Shown here: in pieces, positions 38,179 through 50,103 of the stretch
Layout: each line of letters begins with the position of its first letter
Position numbering within the stretch: position 1 is the first letter of the stretch
Source: UBA5314 sp964635975
GTDB lineage: Bacteria; Bacillota; Syntrophomonadia; Syntrophomonadales; Syntrophomonadaceae
Direction: 5' to 3'
Length of the DNA stretch: 64,000 nt
NCBI GenBank assembly: GCA_964635975.1
Contig: CAZWPO010000001.1
Span: 344,612 to 408,611 of the forward strand
Notes under the pieces: generated by a model
What the model saw: the letters and a program-made list of their open reading frames with translations, nothing else
What the model was told of the DNA's origin: nothing
The model's database searches: none
Translations under genes and position numbers: made by a program

Positions 38179-39462
38179 TTACTTTAAGGCTTTTTTGCCG
38201 ATATCGTTTCTGTAATGCATGCCCGCAAATGATATATGTTGAATTTCTTCATAAACCCGGCTTATAGCCGAAGCTGTATCTCTGCCCCGGCATACCACAG
38301 CCAGTACGCGGCCTCCGCTGGTAACCAGACGGTCTTCCTTCATAGAAGTCCCGGCATGAAACACCAGGGTCTCCTGGTCCAAGCTATCCAGACCTTCAAT
38401 GATTTTGCCGGTTTCAAAAGAGCCAGGATATCCGCCAGATGCCAGTACAACGCAGACACAGCCGCCTTCCATGCAGTTCACCCGGCATTCCCCCAGCTTA
38501 CCGGACCCGGCAGCGGCTTCAAAGATAGTATATATATCTCCTTCTATCATAGGCATCAATGCCTGGGTTTCTGGATCGCCGAAACGGGCATTAAATTCCA
38601 GAACCTGTGGTCCGTCACTGGTGATCATCAATCCCGCATACAGAACCCCCTGATAAGGACAGCCTTCCTGCTCCATGGCTGAAATAACCGGCTTGATTAT
38701 AGTTTCAATGACTTTATCTTGAAGTTCGGGGGTAAAAATCGGTGGATTGACATAAGCACCCATGCCGCCTGTGTTGGGCCCTTCATCGTTGTCATATATC
38801 CGTTTATGATCCTGGGCTGCCAGTAGGGGAATGAACTGCTTCCCATCAGTTAGAGCGAAGAAACTCACTTCTTCTCCCTGAAGGCATTCCTCTACTATTA
38901 CTTTATCCCCGGATGAACCAAATCGGCGGTGCAGCATAATGTCCTCCAGGGCTTGTTCAGCTTCCTCCCAGCTATCGGCAACCACTACTCCCTTGCCGGC
39001 GGCCAAGCCGTCTGCCTTAATAACCACCTGGAGCCCCTGTTCGCTGAATCTGCGGGCATAATCCCTGGCGGCTGCCAAATCGTTAAATGATTCGAATTTA
39101 GCCGTAGGTATATGGTATTTCTTAAAGAGCTCTTTGGCAAAGACTTTACTGCCTTCCAGGCGGGCTGCCGCAGCACTGGGTCCGAAAACCAAAAGTCCCG
39201 CCGCTCTCAATCGGTCTGCCAGCCCCGCCATGAGCGGAATTTCCGGGCCAATTACAGTTAGATCCACTCGATTACCCACAGCAAAAGCTTCCAGTCCGTC
39301 AATATCTTCGACACCTATATCGATGCATTCCGCTAAAGCTGCCATACCCGGATTACCCGGAGCCACGAATATCTTTTTGACCTGCGGGCTCTGCGCCAGT
39401 TTCCAAACCAGCGCATGCTCTCTGCCGCCTTGCCCGACTACCATCACTATTTTTGTCGGCAT
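38179..39462 (-). CDS. purD: Phosphoribosylamine-glycine ligase
   Basis: 427 residues from ATG 39462, 8 bases after GAGGT; the GTG two codons upstream is too close to that site. ATP-grasp enzyme: VVGQGGREHALVWKLA, GPSAAAARLEGSKVFAK, VIKADGLAAGKGV, NTGGMGAY and LEFNARFGDPETQ. It makes GAR. Last pur gene of the run. Confidence 0.97.
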   Translation of the reverse strand: MPTKIVMVVGQGGREHALVWKLAQSPQVKKIFVAPGNPGMAALAECIDIGVEDIDGLEAFAVGNRVDLTVIGPEIPLMAGLADRLRAAGLLVFGPSAAAARLEGSKVFAKELFKKYHIPTAKFESFNDLAAARDYARRFSEQGLQVVIKADGLAAGKGVVVADSWEEAEQALEDIMLHRRFGSSGDKVIVEECLQGEEVSFFALTDGKQFIPLLAAQDHKRIYDNDEGPNTGGMGAYVNPPIFTPELQDKVIETIIKPVISAMEQEGCPYQGVLYAGLMITSDGPQVLEFNARFGDPETQALMPMIEGDIYTIFEAAAGSGKLGECRVNCMEGGCVCVVLASGGYPGSFETGKIIEGLDSLDQETLVFHAGTSMKEDRLVTSGGRVLAVVCRGRDTASAISRVYEEIQHISFAGMHYRNDIGKKALK

Positions 39463-39485
39463 CTTCACTCACCTCGGACCCCAAT

Positions 39486-41006
39486 TTAATGTTTGAAGTG
39501 GCGCACCCCGGTAAAAACCATAGCTATACCATGCCGGTTGCATTCATCGATGCTCTCCTGATCACGTACAGAGCCACCCGGCTGGATAATAGCCTTTATG
39601 CCATAACGAGCAGCCAGCTCAACTGTGTCTTTGAAAGGGAAATATGCATCTGAAGCCAGTACTGCCCCACGGCATTTTTCTCCGCCCTGTTCCAGAGCTA
39701 TGGCAGCAGAGCCGACCCGGTTCATCTGCCCGGCGCCCACACCGATGGTAGTTTTATTTTTTGCCACCACAATTGCATTTGATTTAACATGTTTAACAAT
39801 TTTCCAGGCGAACTTCAGGTCTTCTAGCTGCTCCTGGCTGGGAGCTATCCTGGTTATGACCTGAAGGTCGTTCATAGCCTCATCCCCCAGATCATACTCC
39901 TGAACAACAAAGCCCCCCTCAACACTGCGCACCTGCAACTGGGGAGGTTCTGCTACCGGCAGTTGCAATACCCTGAGGTTCTTTCTCTTCCGCAGAATCT
40001 CCAGGGCATCCTGGTCATAAGCGGGAGCGATCATCACCTCCATGAAAGGTTCGGAGGCTTTTTTCGCAGTTGCCGCATCAACCTTGCCATTAAAGGCTAT
40101 TATCCCTCCATAAGCAGACAATGGATCAGCCCCAAAGGCTAGATCATAGGCTTCTTCAAGGGTAGAGGCCTTCGCCGTGCCGCAGGGATTAGTATGTTTG
40201 ATTATAACACAGGCTGGTTCCTTGAACTCCTTAACGAGCGACCAGGCCGCCTCAGTATCGATTATGTTATTATAGGAAAGCTCCTTGCCATTGAGCTGGC
40301 TGGCATCAGCCAGGCCCAGGCTGGGATTCATATCTTTGTAAAAGCCTGCTTTTTGATGGGGGTTCTCCCCGTAACGCAAATCGTATACTTTTTGGCCGGC
40401 TAACACAAGGTGCTCGCCAAGATTCACTCCAGCCTGATTTGCCAGGTAATTGCTGATCATCGCGTCATAAGCAGCTGTATGGCTGAAAGCCTCCAGGGCC
40501 AGGCGAAGCCTGGTTTCTTGATCAACATCTCCCTGCCTGGTCAGTTTATCCAGAACCATATGATAAAATTCTGGTTTTACCACTACCACGACATGTGCAA
40601 AATTCTTGGCTGCTGACCTCACCATACTCGGACCACCGATATCTATATTCTCAATAGCCTCTTCCCTGCTGACTCCCGGTTTCATGATGGTCTCACGAAA
40701 AGGATACAGGTTTACGGCCACTATATCGATAGTATCGATTTGATTATTATTAAGCTGATTTAGGTGGTCCTCATTGCGCAGGGCTAGGATGCCTCCGTGG
40801 ATGCTGGGGTGAAGAGTTTTGACCCGTCCATCCAGGATTTCGGGAAATCCTGTAATATCACTGACTTTGGTGACAGCTACACCGGCCTCCATGAGGGTGT
40901 TATAAGTGCCGCCTGTAGATATGATCTCATAACCCAGACCGCTTAAGCCCCGGGCGAATTCCACCACCCCTTCTTTGTTTGATACACTGATTAAAGCACG
41001 CTTCAT
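39486..41006 (-). CDS. purH: Bifunctional AICAR transformylase/IMP cyclohydrolase
   Basis: 506 residues from ATG 41006 (AAAGG, 9-base spacer). An MGS-like IMP cyclohydrolase domain (about 1-195; [18 protein letters not shown] [16 protein letters not shown]) and a C-terminal AICAR transformylase domain with KHTNPCG (catalytic Lys-His). Last two steps to IMP; it also recovers AICAR made by HisF. Confidence 0.97.
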   Translation of the reverse strand: MKRALISVSNKEGVVEFARGLSGLGYEIISTGGTYNTLMEAGVAVTKVSDITGFPEILDGRVKTLHPSIHGGILALRNEDHLNQLNNNQIDTIDIVAVNLYPFRETIMKPGVSREEAIENIDIGGPSMVRSAAKNFAHVVVVVKPEFYHMVLDKLTRQGDVDQETRLRLALEAFSHTAAYDAMISNYLANQAGVNLGEHLVLAGQKVYDLRYGENPHQKAGFYKDMNPSLGLADASQLNGKELSYNNIIDTEAAWSLVKEFKEPACVIIKHTNPCGTAKASTLEEAYDLAFGADPLSAYGGIIAFNGKVDAATAKKASEPFMEVMIAPAYDQDALEILRKRKNLRVLQLPVAEPPQLQVRSVEGGFVVQEYDLGDEAMNDLQVITRIAPSQEQLEDLKFAWKIVKHVKSNAIVVAKNKTTIGVGAGQMNRVGSAAIALEQGGEKCRGAVLASDAYFPFKDTVELAARYGIKAIIQPGGSVRDQESIDECNRHGIAMVFTGVRHFKH

Positions 41007-41024
41007 TGCTCTCACCCTTTCTAA

Positions 41025-41651
41025 TCAGGAAATTATTACTTTACGTCCATCCAAGAAGACGCGTCCCTCAGCTATAAGCTGCAGGGCACGCCAGTAGGTT
41101 TTATGTTCTTCTAAAAGGATGCGCTGGCTCAAACTTTCTTCATCATCATCTGGAAGAACTGGCACAACCTCCTGTAAAATAATAGGCCCGGTATCCATGC
41201 CTTTATCAACGATATGTACTGTACAGCCGCTGAACCGCACCCCGTAATCCAGAGCCTGCTTCTGAGCATGCAGGCCGGTAAACGAGGGCAGAAGGGCGGG
41301 ATGAATGTTTATTATCCGCTGAGGAAAGGCCCTTAAAAACCCTGGTCCTACCAGGCGCATATATCCAGCCAGGGCCACTATTTCTATATCGGATTCCTTC
41401 AGAAGACCTATTATCATGGCTTCGTAGCTATCGCGGTCCTCAAAATCCCCTGGTATAACGGCTCTTGCCGCAATGCCCCGCTCCACCGCTTTCTCGAGCA
41501 CCGGAGCCTCATGATTGTCGCTAATCACAATAAGAATCCGGGCATTCAGATCCCCACGCTGTATCGCATTATAGATTGCATCGAAATTACTGCCTCTTCC
41601 TGATGCAATGACGGCTAGATTAATCCGGCCGGATTCCCTCAACCTTATCAT
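41025..41651 (-). CDS. purN: GAR transformylase PurN
   Basis: 208 residues. Formyltransferase motifs: [10 protein letters not shown], the catalytic Asn-His in [11 protein letters not shown], and the Asp in [10 protein letters not shown]. It uses 10-formyl-THF. Overlaps the purM stop by four bases. Confidence 0.97.
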   Translation of the reverse strand: MIRLRESGRINLAVIASGRGSNFDAIYNAIQRGDLNARILIVISDNHEAPVLEKAVERGIAARAVIPGDFEDRDSYEAMIIGLLKESDIEIVALAGYMRLVGPGFLRAFPQRIINIHPALLPSFTGLHAQKQALDYGVRFSGCTVHIVDKGMDTGPIILQEVVPVLPDDDEESLSQRILLEEHKTYWRALQLIAEGRVFLDGRKVIIS

Positions 41652-42685
41652 GCTATGATGACTCCTTTTTGATCCCCGGAGACGACTCCCACCTTCAAAG
41701 CTACTTCACCCTGGTCGGCTAATATGCTAATCGCCTTATCTGCAAGGTCTTTATCGATTATGATCAAGAATCCGATGCCCATATTAAACGTCCTAAACAT
41801 CTCGCTGCGATTGACCCGTCCCAGGCGCTCAATCAGCTCAAATATCGGAGGGATAATCAGATTGGAGGCATCTATAACTGCTCCCAAGCCATCTGGAATT
41901 ACACGGGCCAAATTCTCTTGAATACCTCCACCAGTAATATGCGCCATTGCCGCCACCTCAAGCTCACCAAGCAGCTGGCGGATGATTGGTACATATATGC
42001 GAGTGGGCTGCAGTAATTCCTCGCCCAGAGTCCTTCCCAGCTCCGAAACCTCTTGTTCCAAACGCAGCCCGCCATTTTCCAGCAGGGCCGAACGCGCCAG
42101 GGAGTAACCGTTGGAATGCAGGCCGGAAGATTTAAGGCCCAGTATAATATCACCAGCTTTTACCAGGCTGCCGTCCAGCAGTTTACTTTTTTCCACGACA
42201 CCGACAGCAAACCCGGCCAGATCGTATTTTTGGTCATCGTAAAAACCAGGCATTTCAGCTGTTTCCCCGCCGATTAATGCGCAGCCCGCTTCGACGCAGC
42301 CCTGGCTAATACCTTTCACCAAATCCTCGATAAGTTCAGGCTTCAGTTTACCAAGGGCAATATAGTCTAGAAAGAAAAGCGGCTCTGCTCCGTGAACAAG
42401 GATGTCATTGACACACATAGCCACTAGATCTATTCCCACCGTGTCGTGGATACCCATCATCTGCGCTATTTTAAGCTTGGTTCCTACTCCGTCCGTTCCG
42501 GATACCAGGACCGGTTCCTGAAATTTTTTGCTGTCTAGAGCAAAAAACCCGCCGAAAGATCCTATATCGGCTAGGACTTCAGGGCGGCGGGTCCGGCTGA
42601 CCCATTTCTTTATCAAGTCCACCGAACGGTTGGCGGCATCAATATCTACACCAGATGCCTTGTAATCCAGGCCATCATTTCCCAT
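41648..42685 (-). CDS. purM: AIR synthetase PurM
   Basis: 345 residues. [14 protein letters not shown] (ATP/FGAM site), [30 protein letters not shown] and [10 protein letters not shown] are the standard PurM motifs. Catalyses ATP-dependent ring closure of FGAM. ATG 42685, 42 bases after purF. Confidence 0.97.
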   Translation of the reverse strand: MGNDGLDYKASGVDIDAANRSVDLIKKWVSRTRRPEVLADIGSFGGFFALDSKKFQEPVLVSGTDGVGTKLKIAQMMGIHDTVGIDLVAMCVNDILVHGAEPLFFLDYIALGKLKPELIEDLVKGISQGCVEAGCALIGGETAEMPGFYDDQKYDLAGFAVGVVEKSKLLDGSLVKAGDIILGLKSSGLHSNGYSLARSALLENGGLRLEQEVSELGRTLGEELLQPTRIYVPIIRQLLGELEVAAMAHITGGGIQENLARVIPDGLGAVIDASNLIIPPIFELIERLGRVNRSEMFRTFNMGIGFLIIIDKDLADKAISILADQGEVALKVGVVSGDQKGVIIA

Positions 42686-42727
42686 GCTTGACCTCCAAAA
42701 ATATATTTTATCAATTAATGTGTTTGT

Positions 42728-44119
42728 TCAGATTTCAATTTTAATGGGGTATTTACCATCAAAGCACGCCATGCAGAAGCGGTTGCCTTTCTGACCCAGC
42801 GACTCTATCAAACCTTCCATGGAAAGGTAATGGAGACTGTCAGCGCCTATAAATTTTTCTATCTCACTTTCATCCATGGTGCTGGCAATCAGCTCTTCGC
42901 GTCTGGATGTATCTATACCATAATAGCAGGGATACCTGGTAGGAGGTGACGCCACAACCATGTGCACTTCGCTGGCACCGGAATCACGCAGCATTTGAAC
43001 TATCTTTTTGCTGGTGGTTCCCCTGACGATAGAGTCGTCAACCATCACAATTCTCTTGCCGCTTACTACTTCTTCGATAGGATTGAGCTTTAGCCGTACT
43101 CCTATTTCCCTCATCTTTTGACTGGGTTGAATAAAGGTGCGTCCAACATAACGGTTCTTCATGAGCCCTTCCTCAAAAGGCAGTCCCGCTTCTTCCGCAT
43201 AGCCCAGAGCAGAGGAGGTTCCCGAGTCGGGTACAGAAATAACCAGATCTGCATCGATAAGCGCTTCACGGGCTAGCCTGCGACCGGTTTCACGCCGAGC
43301 CTGGTAAACGTTTATCCCATCAATGGTACTGTCGGGACGTGCAAAATATATATACTCGAATATGCAGTTCGCGCTCTGAGGAGAATTGAATACCTGCAGC
43401 GAGCGCAGCCCGCTCTTGTCGATGACGATTATTTCTCCGGGATTCACATCGCGGATAAACCTGGCGCCGATAGTATCCAAAGCCGCTGATTCTGAAGCCA
43501 GGACATAACTGCCGCTAATTTCCCCCAGGCATAACGGTCTTATTCCCATGGGATCACGCACGCCTACCAGGCGGTCCTCGCTCATAATAACCAGGGCGTA
43601 GGCACCTTTCATATCAATCATGACTTTAGCCAGTGCGTCTTCCATCTGGTCCTGGGAATAGCGGGCCAGTAGATTAGCCACGACTTCGGTGTCTGTCGTA
43701 GTCTGGAATACAGACCCGTAGGTCGCAAGCCGCCGCCGAAGCTCCACAGTATTGACCAGATTTCCGTTATGTGCAACCCCCATCATTCCATTCAGATAGT
43801 GAAAAACCAGAGGCTGAGCATTAACCTGCGAACTGGAACCGGTTGTAGAATAGCGCACGTGCCCGATTGCGATGCTTCCCTTTAAGTTCTTGATATGCTC
43901 GGTAGTCATCACCTCGGTGACCAGCCCCATGCCTTTCTGCAGATTGATTTGTTTTCCATTGGCAGCGGCTATACCAGCGCTTTCCTGCCCTCGGTGCTGC
44001 AGCGCGTAGAGTCCATAGAAAGCGATGCGGGCAGCATCCGTATCGCTCTCCGGTTCGTTCAAAAAGATGCCAAAGACTCCGCACTCGTCATGAAATTTGT
44101 CATCTACTTCATAAAACAC
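42728..44119 (-). CDS. purF: Glutamine PRPP amidotransferase PurF
   Basis: 463 residues from GTG 44119, with GGGAG inside the end of purL (16-base overlap). The N-terminal Ntn glutaminase exposes Cys13 after removal of a short propeptide (DECGVFGIF). The PRPP loop is [17 protein letters not shown]. Cysteines at CYYGID, and in the C-terminal [11 protein letters not shown], match the Fe-S cluster of Bacillus-type PurF, which makes the enzyme oxygen sensitive. First committed purine step and a main PRPP consumer. Confidence 0.98.
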   Translation of the reverse strand: MFYEVDDKFHDECGVFGIFLNEPESDTDAARIAFYGLYALQHRGQESAGIAAANGKQINLQKGMGLVTEVMTTEHIKNLKGSIAIGHVRYSTTGSSSQVNAQPLVFHYLNGMMGVAHNGNLVNTVELRRRLATYGSVFQTTTDTEVVANLLARYSQDQMEDALAKVMIDMKGAYALVIMSEDRLVGVRDPMGIRPLCLGEISGSYVLASESAALDTIGARFIRDVNPGEIIVIDKSGLRSLQVFNSPQSANCIFEYIYFARPDSTIDGINVYQARRETGRRLAREALIDADLVISVPDSGTSSALGYAEEAGLPFEEGLMKNRYVGRTFIQPSQKMREIGVRLKLNPIEEVVSGKRIVMVDDSIVRGTTSKKIVQMLRDSGASEVHMVVASPPTRYPCYYGIDTSRREELIASTMDESEIEKFIGADSLHYLSMEGLIESLGQKGNRFCMACFDGKYPIKIEI

Positions 44120-46305
44120 TCTATCGCTCCCTCCCAGATCCGCGCGGCTTCAGCCAGCGCCAGCGATACGAGCTCTTCTCCATTGCCTCTGAAAACCAGA
44201 TCATTGCCTCCCACATGGCCAAGGATCAGGGCGCGAACATTTGACCGCTGGGCTTCAGATACTAGTTGATCAATATTTGACGGCTTGACGCTGACTACCA
44301 CTCTACCAGGGGCTTCCGAAAACAGTATCCCGTCCCAGCGTTTTATCTCTGCAGGTATATCGACCTCAAATCCGATACTGCCCTTGATAGCTGATTCCGC
44401 CATTGCTATGGCCAATCCCCCGTCGGAAATATCATGGGCAGAAGACAGGATCTGGTCACGACCCAAATTTACTAGCAGCGCTATCAATGCCTTTACCTGG
44501 TCCAGGTGAATCACCGGCACCCTACCCTTTTCATGCCCGTAAGCCACGTAAAGGTGCTCCGATCCCCCCAATTCGTCCCTGAGGTCTCCCAATAATACGA
44601 CCAGGTCGCCCTCCTGCTGGAAAGACATCCCACGGCGCTGTTCTATGTCTTCTAAAAGGCCTACCATTCCTACGACCGGGGTGGGGAATATAGCCCGTTC
44701 AGCGCTTTCATTATAGAGGCTAACATTGCCGCTGACCACCGGCGTTTCAAGGACCCGGGCCGCTTCAGCCATGCCCCTGATGGCATTTTCCATCTGCCAG
44801 TACACCTGAGGTTTCTCAGGACTTCCAAAATTCAAGCAATTTGTTAGCGCCAGCGGTTTTGCACCAACGCAAGCCAGGTTGAGGGCTGCTTCGCTGACCG
44901 TCTGCATACCCCCCTGGTACGGATCAAGGTAAACCAGGCGGCCGTTGCAGTCTGTGACCAGAGCAACGCCCTTTTTCCCGCCTTTTATACGCAAAACCGC
45001 TGCGTCACCATCACCGGGCAGTATTGACGTATTGGTCATAACCTGGTGATCATACTGTCTATATACCCATCTTTTACTGGCTATATTAGGTGAAGATAGC
45101 AGTTTCAACAAGCTTTCCCGCAATGAAACCGGGGGCAGATCCATAGGATTGAAATCACGCAATTCCTGGTAATAAGATGGTTCCTGCCCCTGGCGAATAT
45201 AAACCGGGCACCCTTCAGTCAGGGCAGAGACCGGCACGGCGCCGACCTCTTCATCACCTTCAAAAACTCTGAACATCCCGTCATCGGTTACCCAACCGAT
45301 CACAGTAGCATCCAGCCCCCATTTAGTGAATATCTCACTGATGCGCTCTTCTTTCCCGGGCCGCGGCACTATCAACATGCGCTCCTGGGATTCCGAAAGC
45401 ATGACCTCGTAGGGAATCATTCCGGCCTCCCGACGCGGAACTTTGCCAACATCGACTTTGACCCCCCGGCCTTTTTTGCTGGCCGATTCTGCAATTGAAC
45501 TGGTCAGCCCCGCTGCTCCCAAGTCCTGCATTCCAGCAACCAGGTTTTCCTTGATCAGCTGCAGGCAGGCTTCAATAAGCAGTTTTTCCATGAAGGGATC
45601 ACCCACCTGTACTGAAGGTCTCTTGGCCGCTGAACTCTCCGATAGTTCTTCCGAAGCGAAAGTCGCCCCGTGAATACCATCTCGGCCAGTCTTGGCACCG
45701 ACAATCATGATCGGGCTACCCACATCACTTGCTACAGCCAGGGCTATTTCATCAATATTGACCAGTCCTACGCACATGGCGTTGACCAGTGGATTATCCT
45801 GATAACTGGGATTGAAGTATACTTCTCCACCCACCGTGGGGATGCCCAGACAATTACCGTAACCAGCGATTCCGGCCACCACGCCGGAGAAGAGCTGCCG
45901 TACCCGCGCATCGTCAATGGGGCCAAAACGAAGTGAATTAAGGCTGGCTATCGGCCTGGCTCCCATAGTAAAGATGTCCCTGACTATGCCGCCCACCCCC
46001 GTGGCCGCACCCTGGTAAGGCTCAATCGCCGAGGGATGGTTATGACTTTCTATTTTAAAAACCAGGGCTTGGTCATCCCCGATATCAACTACGCCCGCGT
46101 TCTCACCGGGTCCCTGAATAACCCTCGGTCCGGTGGTGGGAAAGTTTTTTAAAAGAGGCCGGGAGTTCTTGTAGCCGCAGTGTTCAGACCACATTACCGA
46201 GAACATTCCCAATTCCAGGTAATTCGGTTCACGCCCTAGAATCGCTTTTATACTCTCGTATTCCTCATCCAAAAGGCCCATCTCACGATAGCTAAGTTCA
46301 CTCAT
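44104..46305 (-). CDS. purL: FGAM synthase PurL, small form
   Basis: 733 residues from ATG 46305 (GGAGGT, 9-base spacer); shares one base with the purQ stop (TAATG). It is the small-type PurL that needs PurS and PurQ. Motifs: [42 protein letters not shown] and [13 protein letters not shown]. An upstream in-frame start is rejected because it covers the ribosome binding site. Confidence 0.97.
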   Translation of the reverse strand: MSELSYREMGLLDEEYESIKAILGREPNYLELGMFSVMWSEHCGYKNSRPLLKNFPTTGPRVIQGPGENAGVVDIGDDQALVFKIESHNHPSAIEPYQGAATGVGGIVRDIFTMGARPIASLNSLRFGPIDDARVRQLFSGVVAGIAGYGNCLGIPTVGGEVYFNPSYQDNPLVNAMCVGLVNIDEIALAVASDVGSPIMIVGAKTGRDGIHGATFASEELSESSAAKRPSVQVGDPFMEKLLIEACLQLIKENLVAGMQDLGAAGLTSSIAESASKKGRGVKVDVGKVPRREAGMIPYEVMLSESQERMLIVPRPGKEERISEIFTKWGLDATVIGWVTDDGMFRVFEGDEEVGAVPVSALTEGCPVYIRQGQEPSYYQELRDFNPMDLPPVSLRESLLKLLSSPNIASKRWVYRQYDHQVMTNTSILPGDGDAAVLRIKGGKKGVALVTDCNGRLVYLDPYQGGMQTVSEAALNLACVGAKPLALTNCLNFGSPEKPQVYWQMENAIRGMAEAARVLETPVVSGNVSLYNESAERAIFPTPVVGMVGLLEDIEQRRGMSFQQEGDLVVLLGDLRDELGGSEHLYVAYGHEKGRVPVIHLDQVKALIALLVNLGRDQILSSAHDISDGGLAIAMAESAIKGSIGFEVDIPAEIKRWDGILFSEAPGRVVVSVKPSNIDQLVSEAQRSNVRALILGHVGGNDLVFRGNGEELVSLALAEAARIWEGAIECFMK

Positions 46306-47006
46306 TACAACCTCACCTCCCTGCACCAGTTCAACATGGAAGTAAATATATTGAGGCCGTCAGTCCCGCCCAGCACCGCTTCCGAGCAGCGTTCCGGATG
46401 GGGCATCATACCCAGCACATTACCTTTTTCATTGCTTATCCCAGCAATATTGGCCAGTGAGCCATTGGGGTTGAATATGTCGTTTTCAACGCCCTCCGGG
46501 CTGCAATAGGTGAAGATAATCCGCCCTTCGTCCTGAAGTCTTTTCAGGGTATCTTGATCACAGTAGTAATTGCCTTCCCCATGGGCGATAGGTATCCTTA
46601 ATACCTGTTCCTCCTGCAGTTGATTGGTAAAAGGTGTGTCTACGCGTTTGACCTTTAGCCAAACCGGTTCGCAGATAAAAGTAAGGCTTCGATTACGAAG
46701 CATGGCACCGGGAAGCAGACCTGCTTCCAGTAAAATCTGGAATCCATTGCAGATACCAATCACCAGTCCGCCCTGCCTGGCAAATTCGACCACCGCCGGC
46801 ATGACTGGAGAGAACCGGGCAATTGCACCCGTACGGAGGTAATCTCCGTAGGAAAACCCGCCCGGAAGAATCAGTGCATCAAAGCCTTTTATTTCTCGCT
46901 CCTGGTGCCAGACGTACTCCGCCGGCTCCTGCAAAACATTACTTATGACATCGTAACAGTCGGCATCGCAATTCGAGCCAGGAAAAACCACGACTCCAAA
47001 TCTCAT
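46305..47006 (-). CDS. purQ: FGAM synthase glutaminase PurQ
   Basis: 233 residues. Class I amidotransferase with [11 protein letters not shown] at the start, nucleophile Cys in [19 protein letters not shown] and His/Glu near the C-terminus ([10 protein letters not shown]). Two bases after purS. Confidence 0.97.
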   Translation of the reverse strand: MRFGVVVFPGSNCDADCYDVISNVLQEPAEYVWHQEREIKGFDALILPGGFSYGDYLRTGAIARFSPVMPAVVEFARQGGLVIGICNGFQILLEAGLLPGAMLRNRSLTFICEPVWLKVKRVDTPFTNQLQEEQVLRIPIAHGEGNYYCDQDTLKRLQDEGRIIFTYCSPEGVENDIFNPNGSLANIAGISNEKGNVLGMMPHPERCSEAVLGGTDGLNIFTSMLNWCREVRL

Positions 47007-47008
47007 TA

Positions 47009-47263
47009 TTATCCCTCCATGATTTCCACCCGGTAGTCTTCTATTATCGGATTGGCCAGGAGTTTATCACTAGTTTCCCTGAGTTGTCTTTCCACCTGTT
47101 CCCGGTTGGCTCCTTCCAACCATATTTCAATAAATTTGCCCATCCTTACTTCGCTTACCCCGTCATACCCCAGTACATGAAGCGAGTTTTTAACTGCTTC
47201 TCCCTGCGGGTCTAACACGCCTTGCTTCAGGGTAATATAAATATTAGCCTTAAACACGCCCAT
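47009..47263 (-). CDS. purS: FGAM synthase subunit PurS
   Basis: 84 residues, normal for Pur[38 protein letters not shown] and [12 protein letters not shown]. It bridges PurL and PurQ. Confidence 0.96.
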   Translation of the reverse strand: MGVFKANIYITLKQGVLDPQGEAVKNSLHVLGYDGVSEVRMGKFIEIWLEGANREQVERQLRETSDKLLANPIIEDYRVEIMEG

Positions 47264-47310
47264 ACCTCCTTATTAGATCCCCAGATCATTCTCAGTACAT
47301 TTCAAATTAA

Positions 47311-48024
47311 TCAGCCCAGTACCGATTCAATACGGCGCACTACTTCTTGATAAGCTTCTTCTTCTTTTCCCAAGTCTCTGCGGAAGCGATCTTTATCCAA
47401 CTTTTCCAGGCTCACTTTGTCCCAGAGGCGACAGGTATCAGGGGATATCTCGTCGCCCAGTATGATCCTGCCATCAAATTCGCCAAACTCGAGTTTGAAA
47501 TCCACCAGTATGATGCCGATGCTGTCAAAGAAATCTTTTAGGATCTCATTTATCTTCCGAGCTTTAAGCTGTATTTCACTTAATTCCTGGTCACTGGCCC
47601 AGCCGAGCACCTGCGCATGGGATTCATTAATCATAGGGTCATGAAGCTCGTCATTCTTGTAATATAGTTCGATAATTGCCTCGGAAAGTCCTGTCCCTTC
47701 GGGCATGCCCACCCGCGAAGCCAGGCTCCCGGCAATAACATTACGAACCACCACTTCGATGGGAAGAATCCTGAGTTTTTTCACGATTACATTACGCTCG
47801 TCCAGGGCTTCAATGAGATGGGTCTCAATACCCTTGTCCTCCAGCAGTTTGAAGAGCAAATTGGAGACACGGTTGTTAACTATACCCTTGTTCTTAATGG
47901 TACCCTTTTTGGCTCCATCAAAAGCGGTCGCATCGTCTTTATAACTCATCAAAACCAGGGTAGGATCATCGGTGGCAAATATTTTTTTTGCTTTTCCTTC
48001 ATAAAGAAATTCACCCTGCTGCAT
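47311..48024 (-). CDS. purC: SAICAR synthetase PurC
   Basis: 237 residues from ATG 48024 (GGGGGT, 8-base spacer); an ATG seven codons upstream has no site. Motifs: LYEGKAKKIF, VVRNVIAGS and LVDFKLEFG. Adds aspartate to CAIR. Confidence 0.97.
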   Translation of the reverse strand: MQQGEFLYEGKAKKIFATDDPTLVLMSYKDDATAFDGAKKGTIKNKGIVNNRVSNLLFKLLEDKGIETHLIEALDERNVIVKKLRILPIEVVVRNVIAGSLASRVGMPEGTGLSEAIIELYYKNDELHDPMINESHAQVLGWASDQELSEIQLKARKINEILKDFFDSIGIILVDFKLEFGEFDGRIILGDEISPDTCRLWDKVSLEKLDKDRFRRDLGKEEEAYQEVVRRIESVLG

Positions 48025-48045
48025 TATTGCAAACCCCCTGTCCAT

Positions 48046-49341
48046 TTATTCCAGGCCGCAGCGCTTAAAAATATAATCAACCTGGCTGCTGTACAAAGAC
48101 ATATCGAAGACCCTGTCAATCTCCGATTCATTGACATGCTCCATTATCTCCGGATCAGATAGCACCAGTTCGCGGAAATCACTGCCGTCGGCCCAGCTCT
48201 TCATAGAATTTTTCTGCACCAAACGATACGCATCCTCGCGCAGCATGCCTTTGTTGACCAGAGCCAGCATCAATTCCTGGGAGAATACCAGTCCCCTGGT
48301 TTTCTGAATGTTCATAATCATGTTTTCTTCATATACTACCAGACCTTCTACTACGGCAATAAACTTTTCCAGAACATAATCGAGCAGGATACAGCTGTCG
48401 GGAACTATGACTCTTTCGACTGAGGAATGGGTCAAGTCCCGCTCATGCCACAATGATATATTCTCCATGGCAGCCAGAGCATTGCCGCGTAAAACTCTGG
48501 ATAGTCCGGCGACTCGCTCGCTCATCATCGGATTGCGTTTGTGCGGCATGGCTGAAGATCCCTTCTGGTCTTTATGGAAAGGCTCTTCGGCCTCCAGGAT
48601 CTCAGTACGCTGCAGGTTCCTCACTTCGGTGGCCATTTTTTCGAGGCTGCTGCCGACCAACGCCAGGGTGGTCATAAATCCGGCATGACGATCCCTCTGT
48701 ATTATCTGAGTAGACACAGGACAGGGCTTTAATCCCAGCGTTTCACATACATATTCTTCAACCCGTGGATCCAGATGGGCGAAGTTGCCTACGGCTCCCG
48801 AAATTGCCCCATAAGCTATAAATTCACGCGCCTGCTTGAGCCTCTCCTCAGCTCGAAGCAGTTCCGTATACCACAATGCCATTTTCAGCCCGAAAGTACT
48901 GGGTTCACCATGAATACCATGAGTGCGTCCTATGTTCAGGGAGTATTTGTAGCGTCTGGCTTTATCAGCAACAGCGGTTTTCAATCGCGAAAGCTTTTCC
49001 AGGATAAGATCTGCCGCATCTCTCATTTGCATAGCCAGAGCAGTATCCAATATATCGGAAGAAGTCATGCCCAGGTGAATATATTTCGATTCATCTCCTA
49101 CATATTCGGCAACATTGGTAAGAAAAGCGATGACATCGTGATGAACCTGGTCTTCTATTTCCTTTATCCGCTGCACGTTAAAAGCAGCTTTCTCTTTGAT
49201 AACATTCACAGCTTCGGGGGGAATGCGGCCCAGGCTAGACCAGGCCTCGCAAGCGGCAATTTCTATTCTTAGCCAGTTGTTAAGCTTGTTTTCTTCAGAC
49301 CATATGGCTCCCATCTGTGGAAGCGTATACCGGTTGATCAT
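48046..49341 (-). CDS. purB: Adenylosuccinate lyase PurB
   Basis: 431 residues. The fumarase/aspartase superfamily signature SSAMPHKRNP is present, with HLGMTSSDILDTA and GRTHGIHGEP. It acts at two purine steps. Start ATG 49341 shares one base with the purE stop. Confidence 0.98.
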   Translation of the reverse strand: MINRYTLPQMGAIWSEENKLNNWLRIEIAACEAWSSLGRIPPEAVNVIKEKAAFNVQRIKEIEDQVHHDVIAFLTNVAEYVGDESKYIHLGMTSSDILDTALAMQMRDAADLILEKLSRLKTAVADKARRYKYSLNIGRTHGIHGEPSTFGLKMALWYTELLRAEERLKQAREFIAYGAISGAVGNFAHLDPRVEEYVCETLGLKPCPVSTQIIQRDRHAGFMTTLALVGSSLEKMATEVRNLQRTEILEAEEPFHKDQKGSSAMPHKRNPMMSERVAGLSRVLRGNALAAMENISLWHERDLTHSSVERVIVPDSCILLDYVLEKFIAVVEGLVVYEENMIMNIQKTRGLVFSQELMLALVNKGMLREDAYRLVQKNSMKSWADGSDFRELVLSDPEIMEHVNESEIDRVFDMSLYSSQVDYIFKRCGLE

Positions 49342-49862
49342 TAACTTTCCTCCCTGTTCTTCAAATATCCTGCAGCACCGGTTTTCTTTAAACGGGCATC
49401 CTTCTCCAAAACCTCCCCGGCCATACGAATTCTATACTGATGCAGTGCCGATTCCAGTTCTTCATCTTGTATAGCGAGAATTTCCAAAGCTAAAAGAGCA
49501 GCATTGGCACTTCCGTTTATGGCGACAGTTGCGACTGGTATCCCCTTCGGCATCTGTACTATGGAATATAGGGAATCAACCCCGTTCAAGGTGCTGGTTT
49601 TGATAGGGACTCCAATGACCGGCAACGTAGTGTAGGCAGCAATAATCCCCGGCAGGTGAGCAGCTCCCCCAGCGCCGGCAATAACCACTTTTATACCCCG
49701 TTCCCTGGCTGAAGCGGCATAATCGGCCGTCTCAACCGGCAGCCGGTGTGCTGAAGAAATCGCATATTCGTACTCCACACCAAACTGTTTTAGAATTTCT
49801 CCGGATTCTTTCATAATGGCCAGGTCGGAATCGCTGCCCATGACAATTCCCACTTTCGGCAT
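49341..49862 (-). CDS. purE: N5-CAIR mutase PurE
   Basis: 173 residues. [17 protein letters not shown] and [24 protein letters not shown] are the PurE core. First gene of the pur-his run, preceded by GGGAGGAG. No purK lies next to it or elsewhere in the window, so either purK is remote or this PurE carboxylates AIR directly. Confidence 0.96.
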   Translation of the reverse strand: MPKVGIVMGSDSDLAIMKESGEILKQFGVEYEYAISSAHRLPVETADYAASARERGIKVVIAGAGGAAHLPGIIAAYTTLPVIGVPIKTSTLNGVDSLYSIVQMPKGIPVATVAINGSANAALLALEILAIQDEELESALHQYRIRMAGEVLEKDARLKKTGAAGYLKNREES

Positions 49863-49900
49863 CCAAACACTCCTCCCAAGCTTAATAATTCTGGAAGTAA

Positions 49901-49950
49901 AACAAATATCCCAGGTAGACAGTTTCTTAACCGAAACCTATCCGCCTGGG
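49901..49950 (-). terminator. Regulatory terminator in pur leader
   Basis: In transcript sense CCCAGG..GATAG.TTTC pairs with GAAA.CTGTC..CCTGGG (two small interruptions) and is followed by ATATTTGTTTT. Its 5' arm uses the CCCAGG that ends the riboswitch aptamer, so ligand binding and termination should exclude each other. 48 bases separate its 3' end from the purE start region. Confidence 0.75.
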
Positions 49951-50036
49951 CTTTTATCCCTATACGGTGTAGTGCCAATAAGCACCTGTGTCACTCGGAC
50001 CAGCCATAAAAATATGCGGAACCCTAGACACACTTT
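49945..50036 (-). promoter_or_regulatory. ykkC-family riboswitch, PRPP class by context
   Basis: In transcript sense the element has the ykkC hallmarks in order: GTCTAGGGTTCCG, CTGGTCCGAG, ACACAGG...CACTACACCG and AGGGATAAAAGCCC. The family includes guanidine-I, ppGpp and PRPP riboswitches; those in front of purine operons in Clostridia are of the PRPP class. The subclass cannot be proven by eye, since it hinges on a single binding-pocket base. A terminator overlaps its 3' end, so ligand binding should turn transcription on. Confidence 0.85.
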
Positions 50037-50103
50037 CGCGTTTCTTATTATGCATTTTAAGCGTCGGAAGAAACTGCGGCAGCAGTCTCAACACACCGCT
50101 GCA

